From positions 1-49,407 of the forward strand of contig DATAFH010000037.1 in the NCBI GenBank assembly GCA_036257565.1: DNA of 49,407 nt, given 5' to 3'. This document shows positions 40,423 to 48,986 of the stretch, one piece after another; position 1 is the first letter of the stretch; each line of letters starts with the position of its first letter. The notes under the pieces are model-generated. The model was given only the letters and a program-made list of their open reading frames with translations. It was not told the DNA's origin and made no database searches. Both the position numbers and the translations under genes were made by a program. Source of the DNA: DASSUW01 sp036257565 (lineage in GTDB: Bacteria > Actinomycetota > Thermoleophilia > Solirubrobacterales > Solirubrobacteraceae).

Positions 40423-41817
40423 ATGTCCGATCACCCCACCCAGCTCGACGCCGCCACCGAACGGCGGATCGCCGAGCAGCTGGAGCGGCGCCAGCAGCGG
40501 CTGGACCGCCGTGAGCTGCTCGGCGTCGGCGTGTTCGCGGTGGCGTTCATGGCGGCGGCCATCGCCGTGGCGGTGCTCGCCGAGCCGGCCCGAGAGCTGT
40601 CGCTCCCGCTCGCGGCGGCCTTCCTCGCCGCGCTCGTCGTCTCCGACCGGATCGAGTTCGCGGTCGGCAGTGGCTACGCCGTGCCGAGCCAACTCGTGTT
40701 CGTGCCGATGCTCCTGCTGCTGCCCACGCCGTACGTGCCGCTGCTGATCGCGGTCGCGATCGTGGCGTCGGCCGCTCCCGAGACACTGCGCTCCGGCGCC
40801 GCACGTGGGCGCAGCCTCGTCGCCGTCGCCGACGGGTGGTTCGCGATCGCCCCGGCCGTCGTGATCGTGCTCGCCGGCGCCCAGCTGCCCGAGCTCGCGC
40901 ACTGGCCGGCGTATGTCGCCGCCCTGGCCGCTCAGGTGGCGCTCAACGCGGTCGTGTACGCCGCCCGCACGAGCCTCGGCGGCAACGCGATGACCTTGCG
41001 CGAGGTCTGGCGCGAGTTCCGCCTCGGCGCGCGCGTCGACCTCCTGCTCTCCCCGATCGGGCTGCTGGCCGCCGTCGCCGCGGCGGGCTTCCCGGCGGCC
41101 GCCCTGCTCGTCGTCGCCCTGTTCCCGCTCCTGATCGGCTTCGAGCGCGAGCGCGAGGGCCGCATCCAGCACAGCCTCGAGCTGAGCCGCGCCTACCGCG
41201 GCACCGCGCTGCTGCTGCGCGACCTGCTCGAGGAGGACGACGAGTACACGGGCCACCACACCGAGGACGTCGTGGCGCTCTCCGTACAGGTCGCCGAGCA
41301 GATGGGCGTCGACGAGGACGTGCTGCGCGAGACCGAGATGGGCGCGCTGCTGCACGACATCGGCAAGATCGCCGTGCCTGACGAGATCATCAACAAGCCC
41401 GGGCCGCTGAACGACGAGGAGTGGGCGATCATGAAGACCCACACCGTCGAGGGCGAGCGGATGCTCCAGCAGGTCGGTGGGCTGCTCTCCAGCGTGGGCG
41501 TGGTCGTGCGCGCCTCCCACGAGCGCTGGGACGGCGGCGGCTATCCCGACGGGCTCGCCGCGGACCAGATCCCGGTGGCCGCGTGCATCGTCTCCGCCTG
41601 CGACGCCTTCAACGCCATGACCACCGACCGCTCGTACCGCAAGGCGCTGCCGCTCTCCGTCGCGATCGACGAGCTGCGCGCCAACGCCGGCACGCAGTTC
41701 GCGCCCGAGGTGGTCCAGGCGCTGATCGCCGTGGTCGAGCGCCAGGAGCCGGGCTGGGAGCTCGGCTTCGCGGCCAAAGATCAAGTCGTCGCGCCGCCGC
41801 CCGTTCGCGCCGCCTGA
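40423..41817 (+). CDS. Membrane-anchored HD-GYP domain protein
   Basis: The 464-residue protein has an N-terminal coiled stretch (AEQLERRQQRLDRRE), about six or seven membrane helices to residue 240, and a C-terminal HD-GYP domain. The metal/catalytic motifs are present: GHHTEDVV, GALLHDIGKI (HD), HTVEGERML, and HERWDGGGYPDGL for the GYP motif. HD-GYP proteins hydrolyse c-di-GMP or related dinucleotides. The membrane part looks like a sensor of the MASE kind. The ATG at 40423 gives a cytoplasmic N-terminus. Confidence 0.92.
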   Translation: MSDHPTQLDAATERRIAEQLERRQQRLDRRELLGVGVFAVAFMAAAIAVAVLAEPARELSLPLAAAFLAALVVSDRIEFAVGSGYAVPSQLVFVPMLLLLPTPYVPLLIAVAIVASAAPETLRSGAARGRSLVAVADGWFAIAPAVVIVLAGAQLPELAHWPAYVAALAAQVALNAVVYAARTSLGGNAMTLREVWREFRLGARVDLLLSPIGLLAAVAAAGFPAAALLVVALFPLLIGFEREREGRIQHSLELSRAYRGTALLLRDLLEEDDEYTGHHTEDVVALSVQVAEQMGVDEDVLRETEMGALLHDIGKIAVPDEIINKPGPLNDEEWAIMKTHTVEGERMLQQVGGLLSSVGVVVRASHERWDGGGYPDGLAADQIPVAACIVSACDAFNAMTTDRSYRKALPLSVAIDELRANAGTQFAPEVVQALIAVVERQEPGWELGFAAKDQVVAPPPVRAA

Positions 41818-41857
41818 CCATTGACAGCGCGGCGCCCAGCCGCGACGGTCGGGCGCG

Positions 41858-42227
41858 ATGCCCAACCCTGCCGGCGTGGCGATGCTGGCCGCGCTGCGCG
41901 CTGCCCCGGCCGCGCCCCCGCTGCGACCGCCTCGGGCTGACGATCCGCGGCATCGTCCGGCGGCTCGTGATCAGCGGCCGCCGGCTCGCGACCGCGGAAG
42001 GGCTCCGGGTTGGCGACGGCGAGGCGCGCGTGATCGCGATCTACGGGCGACCCGACCGGCGCGCGCCGGATCCCTTCATCCGCGACGGCGAGGAGTTGAC
42101 CTAGCGCACGACGGCCCGTCCGGGCGCGCCTCGCCGGCGGTTCGTCACCATCGACGGCGCCGACCGCGTCGTCGAGGTCACCGTCGGTTTCACCCCCGAG
42201 GTGAACTTCGACGAGGGATGCGCCTAA
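41858..42227 (+). pseudogene. Relic of a small secreted protein
   Basis: A signal-peptide-like start (VAMLAALRAAPAAPPL) shifts frame near 41930 into CDRLGLTIRGIVRRLVISG and GLRVGDGEARVIAIYGRPD. It meets an in-frame TAG at 42102-42104 and then continues in frame as RFVTIDGADRVVEVTVGF...FDEGCA to a TAA at 42225. One frameshift and one nonsense codon show decay. Function unknown. Confidence 0.6.
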
Positions 42228-42249
42228 CGGTTGCGGGAGGACCAACGGC

Positions 42250-42617
42250 GTGACGCTCGCGGTGGTCGACCACGGGGTCCGGCTGGAGTTCTCGTTCCGG
42301 GACCTGATGCGCTATCACGGCCCAGGTCACCGGGTGGGGTGGCGCACGCCTACAAGGTTGAGCGCTACACGGTCGACGCCGCGCTGGCCCGTCCTCACCG
42401 TGGGCGGGCGGCCGAGCGGTTCGTCTTCGTGGTCGCCAATCGAGAGCGTGAGGTGACGCTCGCTGTGCGCGAGGGTTCGTCACCGATGAGTTCGTCGACC
42501 TGGCGCGAGCCGAGCACCGCACGGCTGAGCAGGAGATGCGGCTCACCATGCTCAAAGCCGAGATGGCCGAGCGGGTGACGGCCGCCCCCGCCGACGCTCG
42601 TCTACCTCGCCGAGTAG
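42250..42617 (+). pseudogene. Relic of an unrecognised small protein
   Basis: Three frames give pieces of one protein: LEFSFRDLMRYHGPGH, then GVAHAYKVERYTVDAALARP with ERFVFVVANREREVTLAVREG, then FVTDEFVDLARAEHRTAEQE with MLKAEMAERV, closing LVYLAE before a TAG near 42615. At least two frameshifts separate them. The YHGPGH...AHAYKV block slightly recalls FmdE-type domains. From 42618 to 42815 nothing coding is seen. Confidence 0.55.
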
Positions 42618-42815
42618 GCGGCAAGCTCGTCCTCAGGCGTCAGGCGTGGCACGTGGCCCTGCACGTGCCGCAAGCTCCGCTGAGCCGCTCCAAGGAACGC
42701 AACTGCATCGATGTTCGGGGCCCGCACGACGCTGGCACCCCTCGATGGAATAGGTTGCCCGTCATCGAGACGTGCGGGGCGCGAGGGGCGCCCACGCAGG
42801 GAAAGGGAGGAGCCT

Positions 42816-44453
42816 ATGTCTCTTCGTTTGTCGGCGCCGAGGCGCGCGTGGCTGTGCGCGTTGTCGGCCGGACTGACCGCGTTGCTGTTGGCGGCGCTCT
42901 TGCCGAGCCAGGCTGCAGCGCAGGCGTGCGAGCAGCGCACGAACAACACGTACGAGAAGCTGCTCGGATGCGTGACGCTGGAAGGCGTCCGCGAGCATCA
43001 GCAGGCGTTCCAGGACATCGCCGACGCCAGCGATGACCCGGTCTATCCAGGCACCCGTGCCGCCGGTACGGAGGGCTATGCCGAGAGCGTTGAGTACGTC
43101 GCCGGCCTACTGCGGGAGGCCGGTTATGACGTGACGCTGGACCCGGTTGAGATCACGTTCAACTTCCCGGCGGTGCTCCGTCAGCTGACGCCGGTGCAGG
43201 CCGACTACGAGACCGGTGTCTTCACCGGGAGCGGCTCGGGGGCGGTTCAGGGCCAGGTCATTCCGGTTGACATCAACCTGACGGGCGATCGCGCGTCGAC
43301 GAGCGGTTGTGAGGCGGCGGACTTCGCCGGTATCGATTGGAGTGGTGACGCGGATATCGCGCTGGTTCAGCGCGGTACCTGCTTCTTCGGCACCAAGGCG
43401 TTTTACGCCGAGCAGGCGGGCGCTGAGGCGGTGATCATCTTCAATCAGGGCAACACGCCCGATCGCGAGGCCCTGATCGTCGCGGACGCCACGAGCGTGG
43501 ATCCACCAATTCCGGGGGCGCCCGGCCCTGTCAGTCATGAGATCCCGGTCGTGGGAGCGAGCTTCGCCGACGGCGTGGCGCTGGCCCAGCCAGGATCGAC
43601 CGCCTTCGTGGAGGTGCTGCCGGCCGAGACGCGCACGGACTACAACGTGATCGCTGAGATGGAGGGCAAGAACGACGACAACGTCGTGATGGCCGGCGCC
43701 CATCTCGACAGCGTCATCGAAGGTCCGGGCATCAACGACAACGGCTCCGGCTCTGCCGCGATCCTGGAGACGGCCCTGATGATGGCCAAGGTGAAGCCCG
43801 AGAACACCGTGCGGTTCGCGTGGTGGGCCGGGGAGGAGCAGGGCCTGGTCGGCTCGACGGACTACGTCGAGGGCCTGTCGCAGGCCGAGCGCGACCGTAT
43901 CGCCGTGTACCTCAACTACGACATGGTGGGCTCGCCGAACTACATCTTCATGGTGTACGACGCGGACGAGTCGACGTTCCCGGCGCCCGAGGGCGTGCCG
44001 ATTCCGGCGGGCTCGACGGCGATCGAGGACCTGTACGAGTCCTACTACACGCTGATCGGTGAGCCCTACGACGACACGGAGTTCTCGGGGCGCAGCGACT
44101 ACCAGGCGTTCATCGAGAGCGACATCCCCTCCGGTGGCCTGTTCACCGGCGCGGAGGAGATCAAGACCGAGCAGCAGGAGGCGATCTGGGGCGGCACAGC
44201 CGGGGAGCAGTTCGACCCCTGCTACCACGAGGCGTGCGACACCATCGACAACGTCGATCTGCACGCGCTCGAGGTCAACAGTGACCTGATCGCGTTCGCG
44301 CAGCTGACGTTCGCCTACTCGACCGAGTCGGTCAACGGCGTCCCGGGCAAGAGGGTCCCTGGGGGGGCGGTCGAGCTGCCCGCTCCGGCGGGGCCTGAGG
44401 GCACGTTCCCCGATGAGGACGGCGGGCACGGGCCCGGCTCTGAAGGCTCATAG
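42816..44453 (+). CDS. Secreted M28 family aminopeptidase with PA domain
   Basis: The 545-residue zinc peptidase has a signal peptide (LCALSAGLTALLLAALLPSQ, cut after QAAAQA), an inserted PA domain (ALVQRGTCFFGTKAFYAEQA) and an M28 catalytic domain. Zinc ligands and catalytic residues are visible: His in MAGAHLDSV, Asp in GINDNGSGS, Glu-Glu in WWAGEEQG, Asp in YLNYDMVG and His in DPCYHEACDT, as in Streptomyces aminopeptidase. GGGAGGAG precedes the ATG. A strong terminator follows. It should release amino acids from peptides outside the cell. Confidence 0.94.
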   Translation: MSLRLSAPRRAWLCALSAGLTALLLAALLPSQAAAQACEQRTNNTYEKLLGCVTLEGVREHQQAFQDIADASDDPVYPGTRAAGTEGYAESVEYVAGLLREAGYDVTLDPVEITFNFPAVLRQLTPVQADYETGVFTGSGSGAVQGQVIPVDINLTGDRASTSGCEAADFAGIDWSGDADIALVQRGTCFFGTKAFYAEQAGAEAVIIFNQGNTPDREALIVADATSVDPPIPGAPGPVSHEIPVVGASFADGVALAQPGSTAFVEVLPAETRTDYNVIAEMEGKNDDNVVMAGAHLDSVIEGPGINDNGSGSAAILETALMMAKVKPENTVRFAWWAGEEQGLVGSTDYVEGLSQAERDRIAVYLNYDMVGSPNYIFMVYDADESTFPAPEGVPIPAGSTAIEDLYESYYTLIGEPYDDTEFSGRSDYQAFIESDIPSGGLFTGAEEIKTEQQEAIWGGTAGEQFDPCYHEACDTIDNVDLHALEVNSDLIAFAQLTFAYSTESVNGVPGKRVPGGAVELPAPAGPEGTFPDEDGGHGPGSEGS

Positions 44454-44469
44454 CGAGCTGTGATTCCGA

Positions 44470-44500
44470 GATGGGGGCGGTCCATGCGACCGCCCCCATC
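44470..44500 (+). terminator. Terminator of the M28 peptidase gene
   Basis: GATGGGGGCGGTC and GACCGCCCCCATC form a perfect 13-bp stem with a five-base loop 17 bases after the stop codon. Confidence 0.85.
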
Positions 44501-44580
44501 ATCGCTGCAATTCCGGCCGGGGCAGCCAGAAGAGCTTCAGAACCTTGACCGCCGTGGCCAGGCCGCGGTACAAGCGGAAC

Positions 44581-45054
44581 ATGTCCGAGGAGAAGATCGT
44601 CGAGGTCGTGAACGAGGCGCTCGCCTCCGCCGGGATCCAGGACGCGGTGACTGCGGCCGGAGAGTTCAATCCCCGCGGCCATTCGGGCGCGGGGTTCGCG
44701 GGCGGCCTCATCGGCGGCGACGTGGGCGACTCGATCGGCTCGCTGGCGGGAGGCGTTGGCACGGCCGGAGGCTATTTGGCGGGCACGCGGGCGCACGATG
44801 CTGCCACCGGCCTGCCCGAGCGGATGGTCGTGGGCGTGTCGCAGACGACGATCTACGGATTCGCCGGCAACCGGGCCCACCCGAAGGCGCTCGTCTTCCG
44901 CCTGCCCCGCGAGGGGGTCGAGGCGAAGGTCCATCAACGCGTGAACGTGCGGGTGCTGGAGCTGATCGACGCGGAAAGCGGTTCGCGCATCGAGCTCGAG
45001 GGCATGCGCCTGCCGATCACACACTCAAAGGATGTGATCCAGGAGCTCACCTAG
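44581..45054 (+). CDS. Hypothetical protein with glycine-rich segment
   Basis: The 157-residue protein has a helical start (EKIVEVVNEALASAGI), a glycine-rich stretch (GAGFAGGLIGGDVGDSIGSL, about 37-70) that may form a membrane-interacting hairpin, and a beta-rich end (MVVGVSQTTIYGFAG, then VFRLPREGVEAKVHQRVNVR) like a small PH-type barrel. A TTG at 44545 is an alternative start. No family is recognised. Confidence 0.55.
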   Translation: MSEEKIVEVVNEALASAGIQDAVTAAGEFNPRGHSGAGFAGGLIGGDVGDSIGSLAGGVGTAGGYLAGTRAHDAATGLPERMVVGVSQTTIYGFAGNRAHPKALVFRLPREGVEAKVHQRVNVRVLELIDAESGSRIELEGMRLPITHSKDVIQELT

Positions 45055-45593
45055 CTGCAGTGCCTGCACTCAGCGCTTGAGCGTCACGTGCGTCGATTGG
45101 CGCTGCTGAGCAGGTTCAGCGAGCGCTGGTCATCGAGGACGGGGGGTGTCCGCAAGGCGCTCACCACGCAGGCACCACGCCTGTCTCGCCCTGTTCCTGG
45201 GCGGGGGCGTGTATGTCGCGGCCGACGCATGGGTCGCGTTGGGCGTGATGTAAACCTCGCGCGCGACCGCATTGGCCGCTAGACCGGTGTGCGCCGGTCC
45301 GACCTCGATGACCTCGACCTTCCGACCCCGACATCGAGTCCCAGCCGACCCGAGAACGTGCGCGTGGGCCGGTGGGCGAGATGCCGCGGTGCGCGTACGG
45401 CGCGACCCGCCCCGAAGGAAGCGGCCGCTCGAGCCAACAGCGTGCGAATCGGCGCCTTCTCCACCAGCGGACCCATCCCTCGAGCATCCGCCGCGTGAGA
45501 CGTAAGCCCCAGAGTGTGTTCGACGAGGAGCGACTCGCCGCACGCGCCGTCGCTGTCAGCGCGGTCAAGCCTGCATCGTCGCGTCCCGCCTTG
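45055..45593. other. 539-bp stretch with no supported gene
   Basis: Open frames here are arginine-rich and unlike proteins on both strands. A 6-bp inverted repeat (GACCGG-TGTGCG-CCGGTC) lies near 45284-45301. It may be decayed sequence; no recognisable remnant was found. Confidence 0.5.
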
Positions 45594-46394
45594 TTATGGC
45601 GCTGCCGCGTGCGTGACTGCGCGGAGGAGCGTCGTGTCGTCGTCGGCGAGCACGCGCACGATCGGAAGATCGAGTGCACGGTGGTACGGGGCTAGCGCCT
45701 GCAGGAGGTCGGACCGCTGCGAGGCCGCGATCCCAACGGTACCGACGGGAAGACCCAGGGCTGCGAAGTGCCTTCGATGGCCGGCGTTGATGGTGCGATA
45801 GATGCTCTCCTCGTTCGCGAGGCGCCGCCGCGCGCCCGGGCCCACCGCGACGCGCACGTAGGACGCGACGAGGGGCGCGGCGCGCCCATGCTCGGCGGCT
45901 CCCTCATGCACCCACTCGCGCGCTCGCGCGGCCTCGCCGGGCGGCATCCAGTTCAAGAGAACGCCATCAGCCACCGCACCGCCGAGGCGACACAGGCGAG
46001 GCCGCATCGCGGCCATCATGAGGCGGGTCGCCTCGGGCAGCCGCGTGCGAAGCTCGGCCACAGCACGCTGGAGCGCGTCGATCTGGCGAGGGAGCGCCCC
46101 AGACCCGATCCCGATCCACAGCCGCGCCGGGTCGAGCTCAAGGCGGGCGACCTCAGCCGCGATCTGGGCCGGCGCGTACCGGTGCAGCGGCAACACCCCC
46201 ACACCGAGCTCCACCCTGGTGGTGGCCGCAGCGAACTGCGCAAGGGTGTCCAGTCCTCGAGCAGCCGGCTCGTCGTTCGACCACAGCGAGCGGTACCCGA
46301 GCTGCTCGCAGCGAGCAGCCAGCTCGCGCACAAGACCGCCGTCAAGACCGGCCGCGATGCCGAGCCCGCGACGCGTCGAGGACGGCGTGCTCAT
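45594..46394 (-). CDS. LLM-class (probably F420-dependent) oxidoreductase
   Basis: The 266-residue TIM-barrel protein matches small luciferase-like F420 enzymes: RGLGIAAGLDGGLVRELAAR, GYRSLWSNDEPAARG, TTRVELGVGVLPLHRYAPAQ and LWIGIGSGALP. These enzymes move hydride between F420H2 and varied substrates; FMN is the alternative cofactor. It is shorter than the usual 280-340 residues. The neighbourhood gives no substrate clue. Confidence 0.85.
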   Translation of the reverse strand: MSTPSSTRRGLGIAAGLDGGLVRELAARCEQLGYRSLWSNDEPAARGLDTLAQFAAATTRVELGVGVLPLHRYAPAQIAAEVARLELDPARLWIGIGSGALPRQIDALQRAVAELRTRLPEATRLMMAAMRPRLCRLGGAVADGVLLNWMPPGEAARAREWVHEGAAEHGRAAPLVASYVRVAVGPGARRRLANEESIYRTINAGHRRHFAALGLPVGTVGIAASQRSDLLQALAPYHRALDLPIVRVLADDDTTLLRAVTHAAAP

Positions 46395-46491
46395 GACCCC
46401 ATGATGAGGCCTGACGGTGGCGTGCCTTACTTCTCACGCCACGCGGTGGCCCGCGGGCCACTGCCGCGTTTCGCGCATGGCGACAATCCGC

Positions 46492-46941
46492 CTAAGCGAC
46501 GATGAACGTGTAGTCGCGCTCGATCCGACCGTCCGCGGCGAGGACGAGGAAGCTGAGCCCGACTGCGAGCACCGTGTGGTCCTTGGCGACCGCCTCCCAG
46601 TGGAGCTTGACGATGTCACCGAGTCGCTCGGCGTCGTCGCGCCCCCGGAAGCTGAGCCCCTCGGAGCCGACCCAGTGCTCGTAGACGCTGGCGGCGCGAG
46701 CCTCGATCTCCTCGTATCCCAGTGCATTGAGGATCGCCGTCATGGCGATCCCGGGTTGCGCCGCGATCGCGCGGATCTCCTGCGGCGGCTGGAGGATATG
46801 CCTTCCGTCCTCCGCCCAGAGCTTGGCGATCATCTGCCGGCGCCGGTCGGCATCGGGCTCGTTCCAGAGCGCGACGTACCTCTCCGCCAACTCGGCCGCG
46901 CGCCGCGATGAGAGCTCGACGAAAGCCGGTGTCTCGGTCAT
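46492..46941 (-). CDS. SnoaL/NTF2-like protein, divergent from an XRE regulator
   Basis: The 149-residue protein has an NTF2-like fold: AAELAERYVALWNEPDADRR, then MIAKLWAEDGRHIL, FRGRDDAERLGDIVKLHWEA and a final DGRIERDYTFIV. Such proteins bind or convert small molecules. It faces the XRE/MmyB-like regulator across about 145 bp holding a 26-bp perfect palindrome. NTF2-like genes are often found divergent from such regulators, so this is the likely regulatory target. Confidence 0.82.
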   Translation of the reverse strand: MTETPAFVELSSRRAAELAERYVALWNEPDADRRRQMIAKLWAEDGRHILQPPQEIRAIAAQPGIAMTAILNALGYEEIEARAASVYEHWVGSEGLSFRGRDDAERLGDIVKLHWEAVAKDHTVLAVGLSFLVLAADGRIERDYTFIVA

Positions 46942-47016
46942 CGGTTACCTCCGTTGCTCGTCTGGTTGCTTCGCCTTCAACGGTCCCGGAGGAAGAGCCG
47001 CGCGTCGATTACCTCT

Positions 47017-47042
47017 CGTGTAACGCCGGCCGGCGTTACACG
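47017..47042. promoter_or_regulatory. 26-bp perfect palindrome between divergent genes
   Basis: The half-site CGTGTAACGCCGG is followed directly by its exact reverse complement. It lies 45 bp before the regulator start and 76 bp before the NTF2-like start, in the only space for both promoters. It is a likely operator of the XRE regulator. Confidence 0.8.
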
Positions 47043-47086
47043 CCGGGGAACGCAACCGGATCGGACGCCCCGGTAACTTCGATCGG

Positions 47087-47890
47087 GTGGTCGTCCAGCC
47101 CCAGCAGGAGCCCCAGACCGCGGGCGAGCTGATCCGCTTCTGGCGCACGCGACGCGGCCTCAGCCAACTCGAGCTGTCCCTGGAGGCGAACGTCTCGACC
47201 AAGCACCTGAGCTTCGTCGAGACCGGCCGGTCCAGCCCGAGTCGCCAGCTGCTCGTCCACCTGGCCCAGCACCTCGATCTGCCGATCGCCGAGCGCAATC
47301 GACTGCTACTCGCGGGCGGCTTCGCGCCTCGTTATCTGGAGCTGCCCTACGACGGGGAGGTGATGCAGCCGCTTCGGGAGTCGCTCGAGCGGCTGCTCGA
47401 GGCGCACGAGCCGAACCCGGCTTTGATCGTCGACGGGCTCTGGAATCTGATCGAGTCCAATCGAGCCGCGTCGCTTCTCTGGGACGGGGTCGACCCGGAG
47501 CTCCTCGAGCCACCGATCAACTTGCTCCGCCTCGGCATTCACCCGGGCGGCCTGCCGCGGATCTCGTCGATGACCGCGGCGTGCAACGCGCCGCTGATTC
47601 ACCGGCTGAAGCGGAGGAGCCGCGAGGACGCCAATCCCGCCCTCGCCGAGCTCATCGAGGAGGTCGAGTCGTACCTCCCCGGCGAGCCGCCGGCCGGACC
47701 GGCCACGCAGCCGGTGGTCTCGCTCAGGCTGCAGACCCCCCTCGGCGAGGTCGAGCTGTTCACGGTCATCGCCACTCTCGGAGCCCCGCTCGAAGTCACG
47801 GCGGCGAACCTCGCGATCGAGACCTTCCTGCCGATGGACCCCAAGAGCGCAGCGCGGCTCGACGAGCTCAGCGCACCCCGATCTCCCTAA
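47087..47890 (+). CDS. XRE-family regulator with MmyB-like ligand domain
   Basis: The 267-residue protein has an N-terminal helix-turn-helix (LIRFWRTRRGLSQLELSLEA, STKHLSFVETGRSSPSRQLL) and a C-terminal MmyB-type PAS-like domain (PNPALIVDGLWNLIESNRAA, LRLGIHPGGL, LQTPLGEVELFTVIATLGAP), which in relatives binds a fatty-acid-like ligand. It starts with GTG. It probably controls itself and the divergent NTF2-like gene through the palindrome at 47017-47042. Confidence 0.92.
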   Translation: MVVQPQQEPQTAGELIRFWRTRRGLSQLELSLEANVSTKHLSFVETGRSSPSRQLLVHLAQHLDLPIAERNRLLLAGGFAPRYLELPYDGEVMQPLRESLERLLEAHEPNPALIVDGLWNLIESNRAASLLWDGVDPELLEPPINLLRLGIHPGGLPRISSMTAACNAPLIHRLKRRSREDANPALAELIEEVESYLPGEPPAGPATQPVVSLRLQTPLGEVELFTVIATLGAPLEVTAANLAIETFLPMDPKSAARLDELSAPRSP

Positions 47891-48107
47891 GCATGCGTCT
47901 GGATTCCTCTCGGGGGGGCACTGACGTTGGCGTTCGTCGAAACGGGCGGCTACTCGACCGTAGTTCGCTCCTCTCTTGGACACCAGTGGATATCGCTCAT
48001 CGCGGCATGAAATGCTCGTTGAAGGCTCTGAATACGGTTGAAGGAGGACCTACGCCGACCGACGTTCCAGCGCCTCGCCCTGGTCGTCGCCATCACGACT
48101 GCGGACG

Positions 48108-48599
48108 TCAGCGGCGTGGGATGTCTCCGCATGCGATCACTTCGTACGGGTGCGCGGGCTTGTGCACGTTGATCGAATAGCCGCCGTTCGTCCGCGCGGT
48201 CAGCTCTGTCGTGATCACGGTCTCGGACCGCCCGTGATCGAGCGCGCTCAGCGCGTCCTCGACCGTCGCCAGCTGCTCGCCAAAGCTGCCCATGGCCCGG
48301 TACTGGGCACACGTCACGTCGTGGATGTGGGCCGGGTTGCTCGCGCCGGTGTCGGGGCTGATCCTGATCGTCACCCGCGTCCCCTCGCGTTTGGCGCCGC
48401 CCGGCACCGAAGCGGTCGCCTCGGTCGCCTCCAGGGTCGCCTCGCCGTTGCGGCCCGAGTGATTCTCCTCGTGCAACGCGAAGGTGATGGCTGCCGCCTT
48501 TGAGTTCCCCTGACTCGGTGATCGCGCCGGCTGCTCATCGCCACATCCGACGAGGCCCAGCGCCCCGACGATCACAGGACATACGCAGAGAAGCCGCAT
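48108..48599 (-). CDS. CHRD-like lipoprotein
   Basis: The 163-residue protein has a lipoprotein signal (MRLLCVCPVIVGALGLVGCG, lipid Cys in LVGC about residue 19). The mature domain has ALHEENHSGRNGEATLEAT and PAHIHDVTCAQY, then VIACGDIP, matching the CHRD or superoxide-dismutase-like HIHxxxC pattern of secreted beta sandwiches. The copper ligands of true SodC are not complete. It would sit on the outer face of the membrane. The start MRLL at 48599 is preferred over 48617. Confidence 0.7.
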   Translation of the reverse strand: MRLLCVCPVIVGALGLVGCGDEQPARSPSQGNSKAAAITFALHEENHSGRNGEATLEATEATASVPGGAKREGTRVTIRISPDTGASNPAHIHDVTCAQYRAMGSFGEQLATVEDALSALDHGRSETVITTELTARTNGGYSINVHKPAHPYEVIACGDIPRR

Positions 48600-48940
48600 G
48601 GCGTCAGGCTTCGCCAACCGTCGCAGGAACGGGCAGCGATTACAAGCTGGCGAGGTGTCCTACCGCGACGACAGTCGCGACCTCACCCCTAACTGGACGG
48701 CCAGGTGGATGTACGTCGGCCAGACTCGCCTTTGGGACGACGCGCAGGAGTCTGGACGAGCCTGGCGCTCGCCCGATCGGCCGTGGCAATCGTCTCGGTG
48801 CGACAGCGCCAACGAGACAGCCGAAATTCGCCGTGTTCATCCCACAGTTGCTCGCGCAACCGGATTTCACGCATTTACGCGACATCCTCGTGGGAAAGCG
48901 GGCGCGGAGTGCCGTAAGGGGATCGTCGCGCGCGACATCA
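48600..48940. other. 341-bp stretch with no supported gene
   Basis: No frame here has protein-like composition. It should hold the promoter of the lipoprotein gene on the left and the terminator region of the DUF3068 gene on the right. A small hairpin GTTGC-TCGC-GCAAC lies near 48849. Confidence 0.5.
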
Positions 48941-48977
48941 CCGGCGTGGGGCCTGCCCTTACCTGGCCCCACGCCGG
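48941..48977. terminator. 13-bp hairpin after the DUF3068 gene
   Basis: CCGGCGTGGGGCC and its exact complement GGCCCCACGCCGG flank an 11-base loop nine bases after the stop codon of the leftward gene. No T-run follows, so it may act as a Rho-assisted terminator or an mRNA 3' stabiliser. Confidence 0.7.
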
Positions 48978-48986
48978 AGCGATGCG

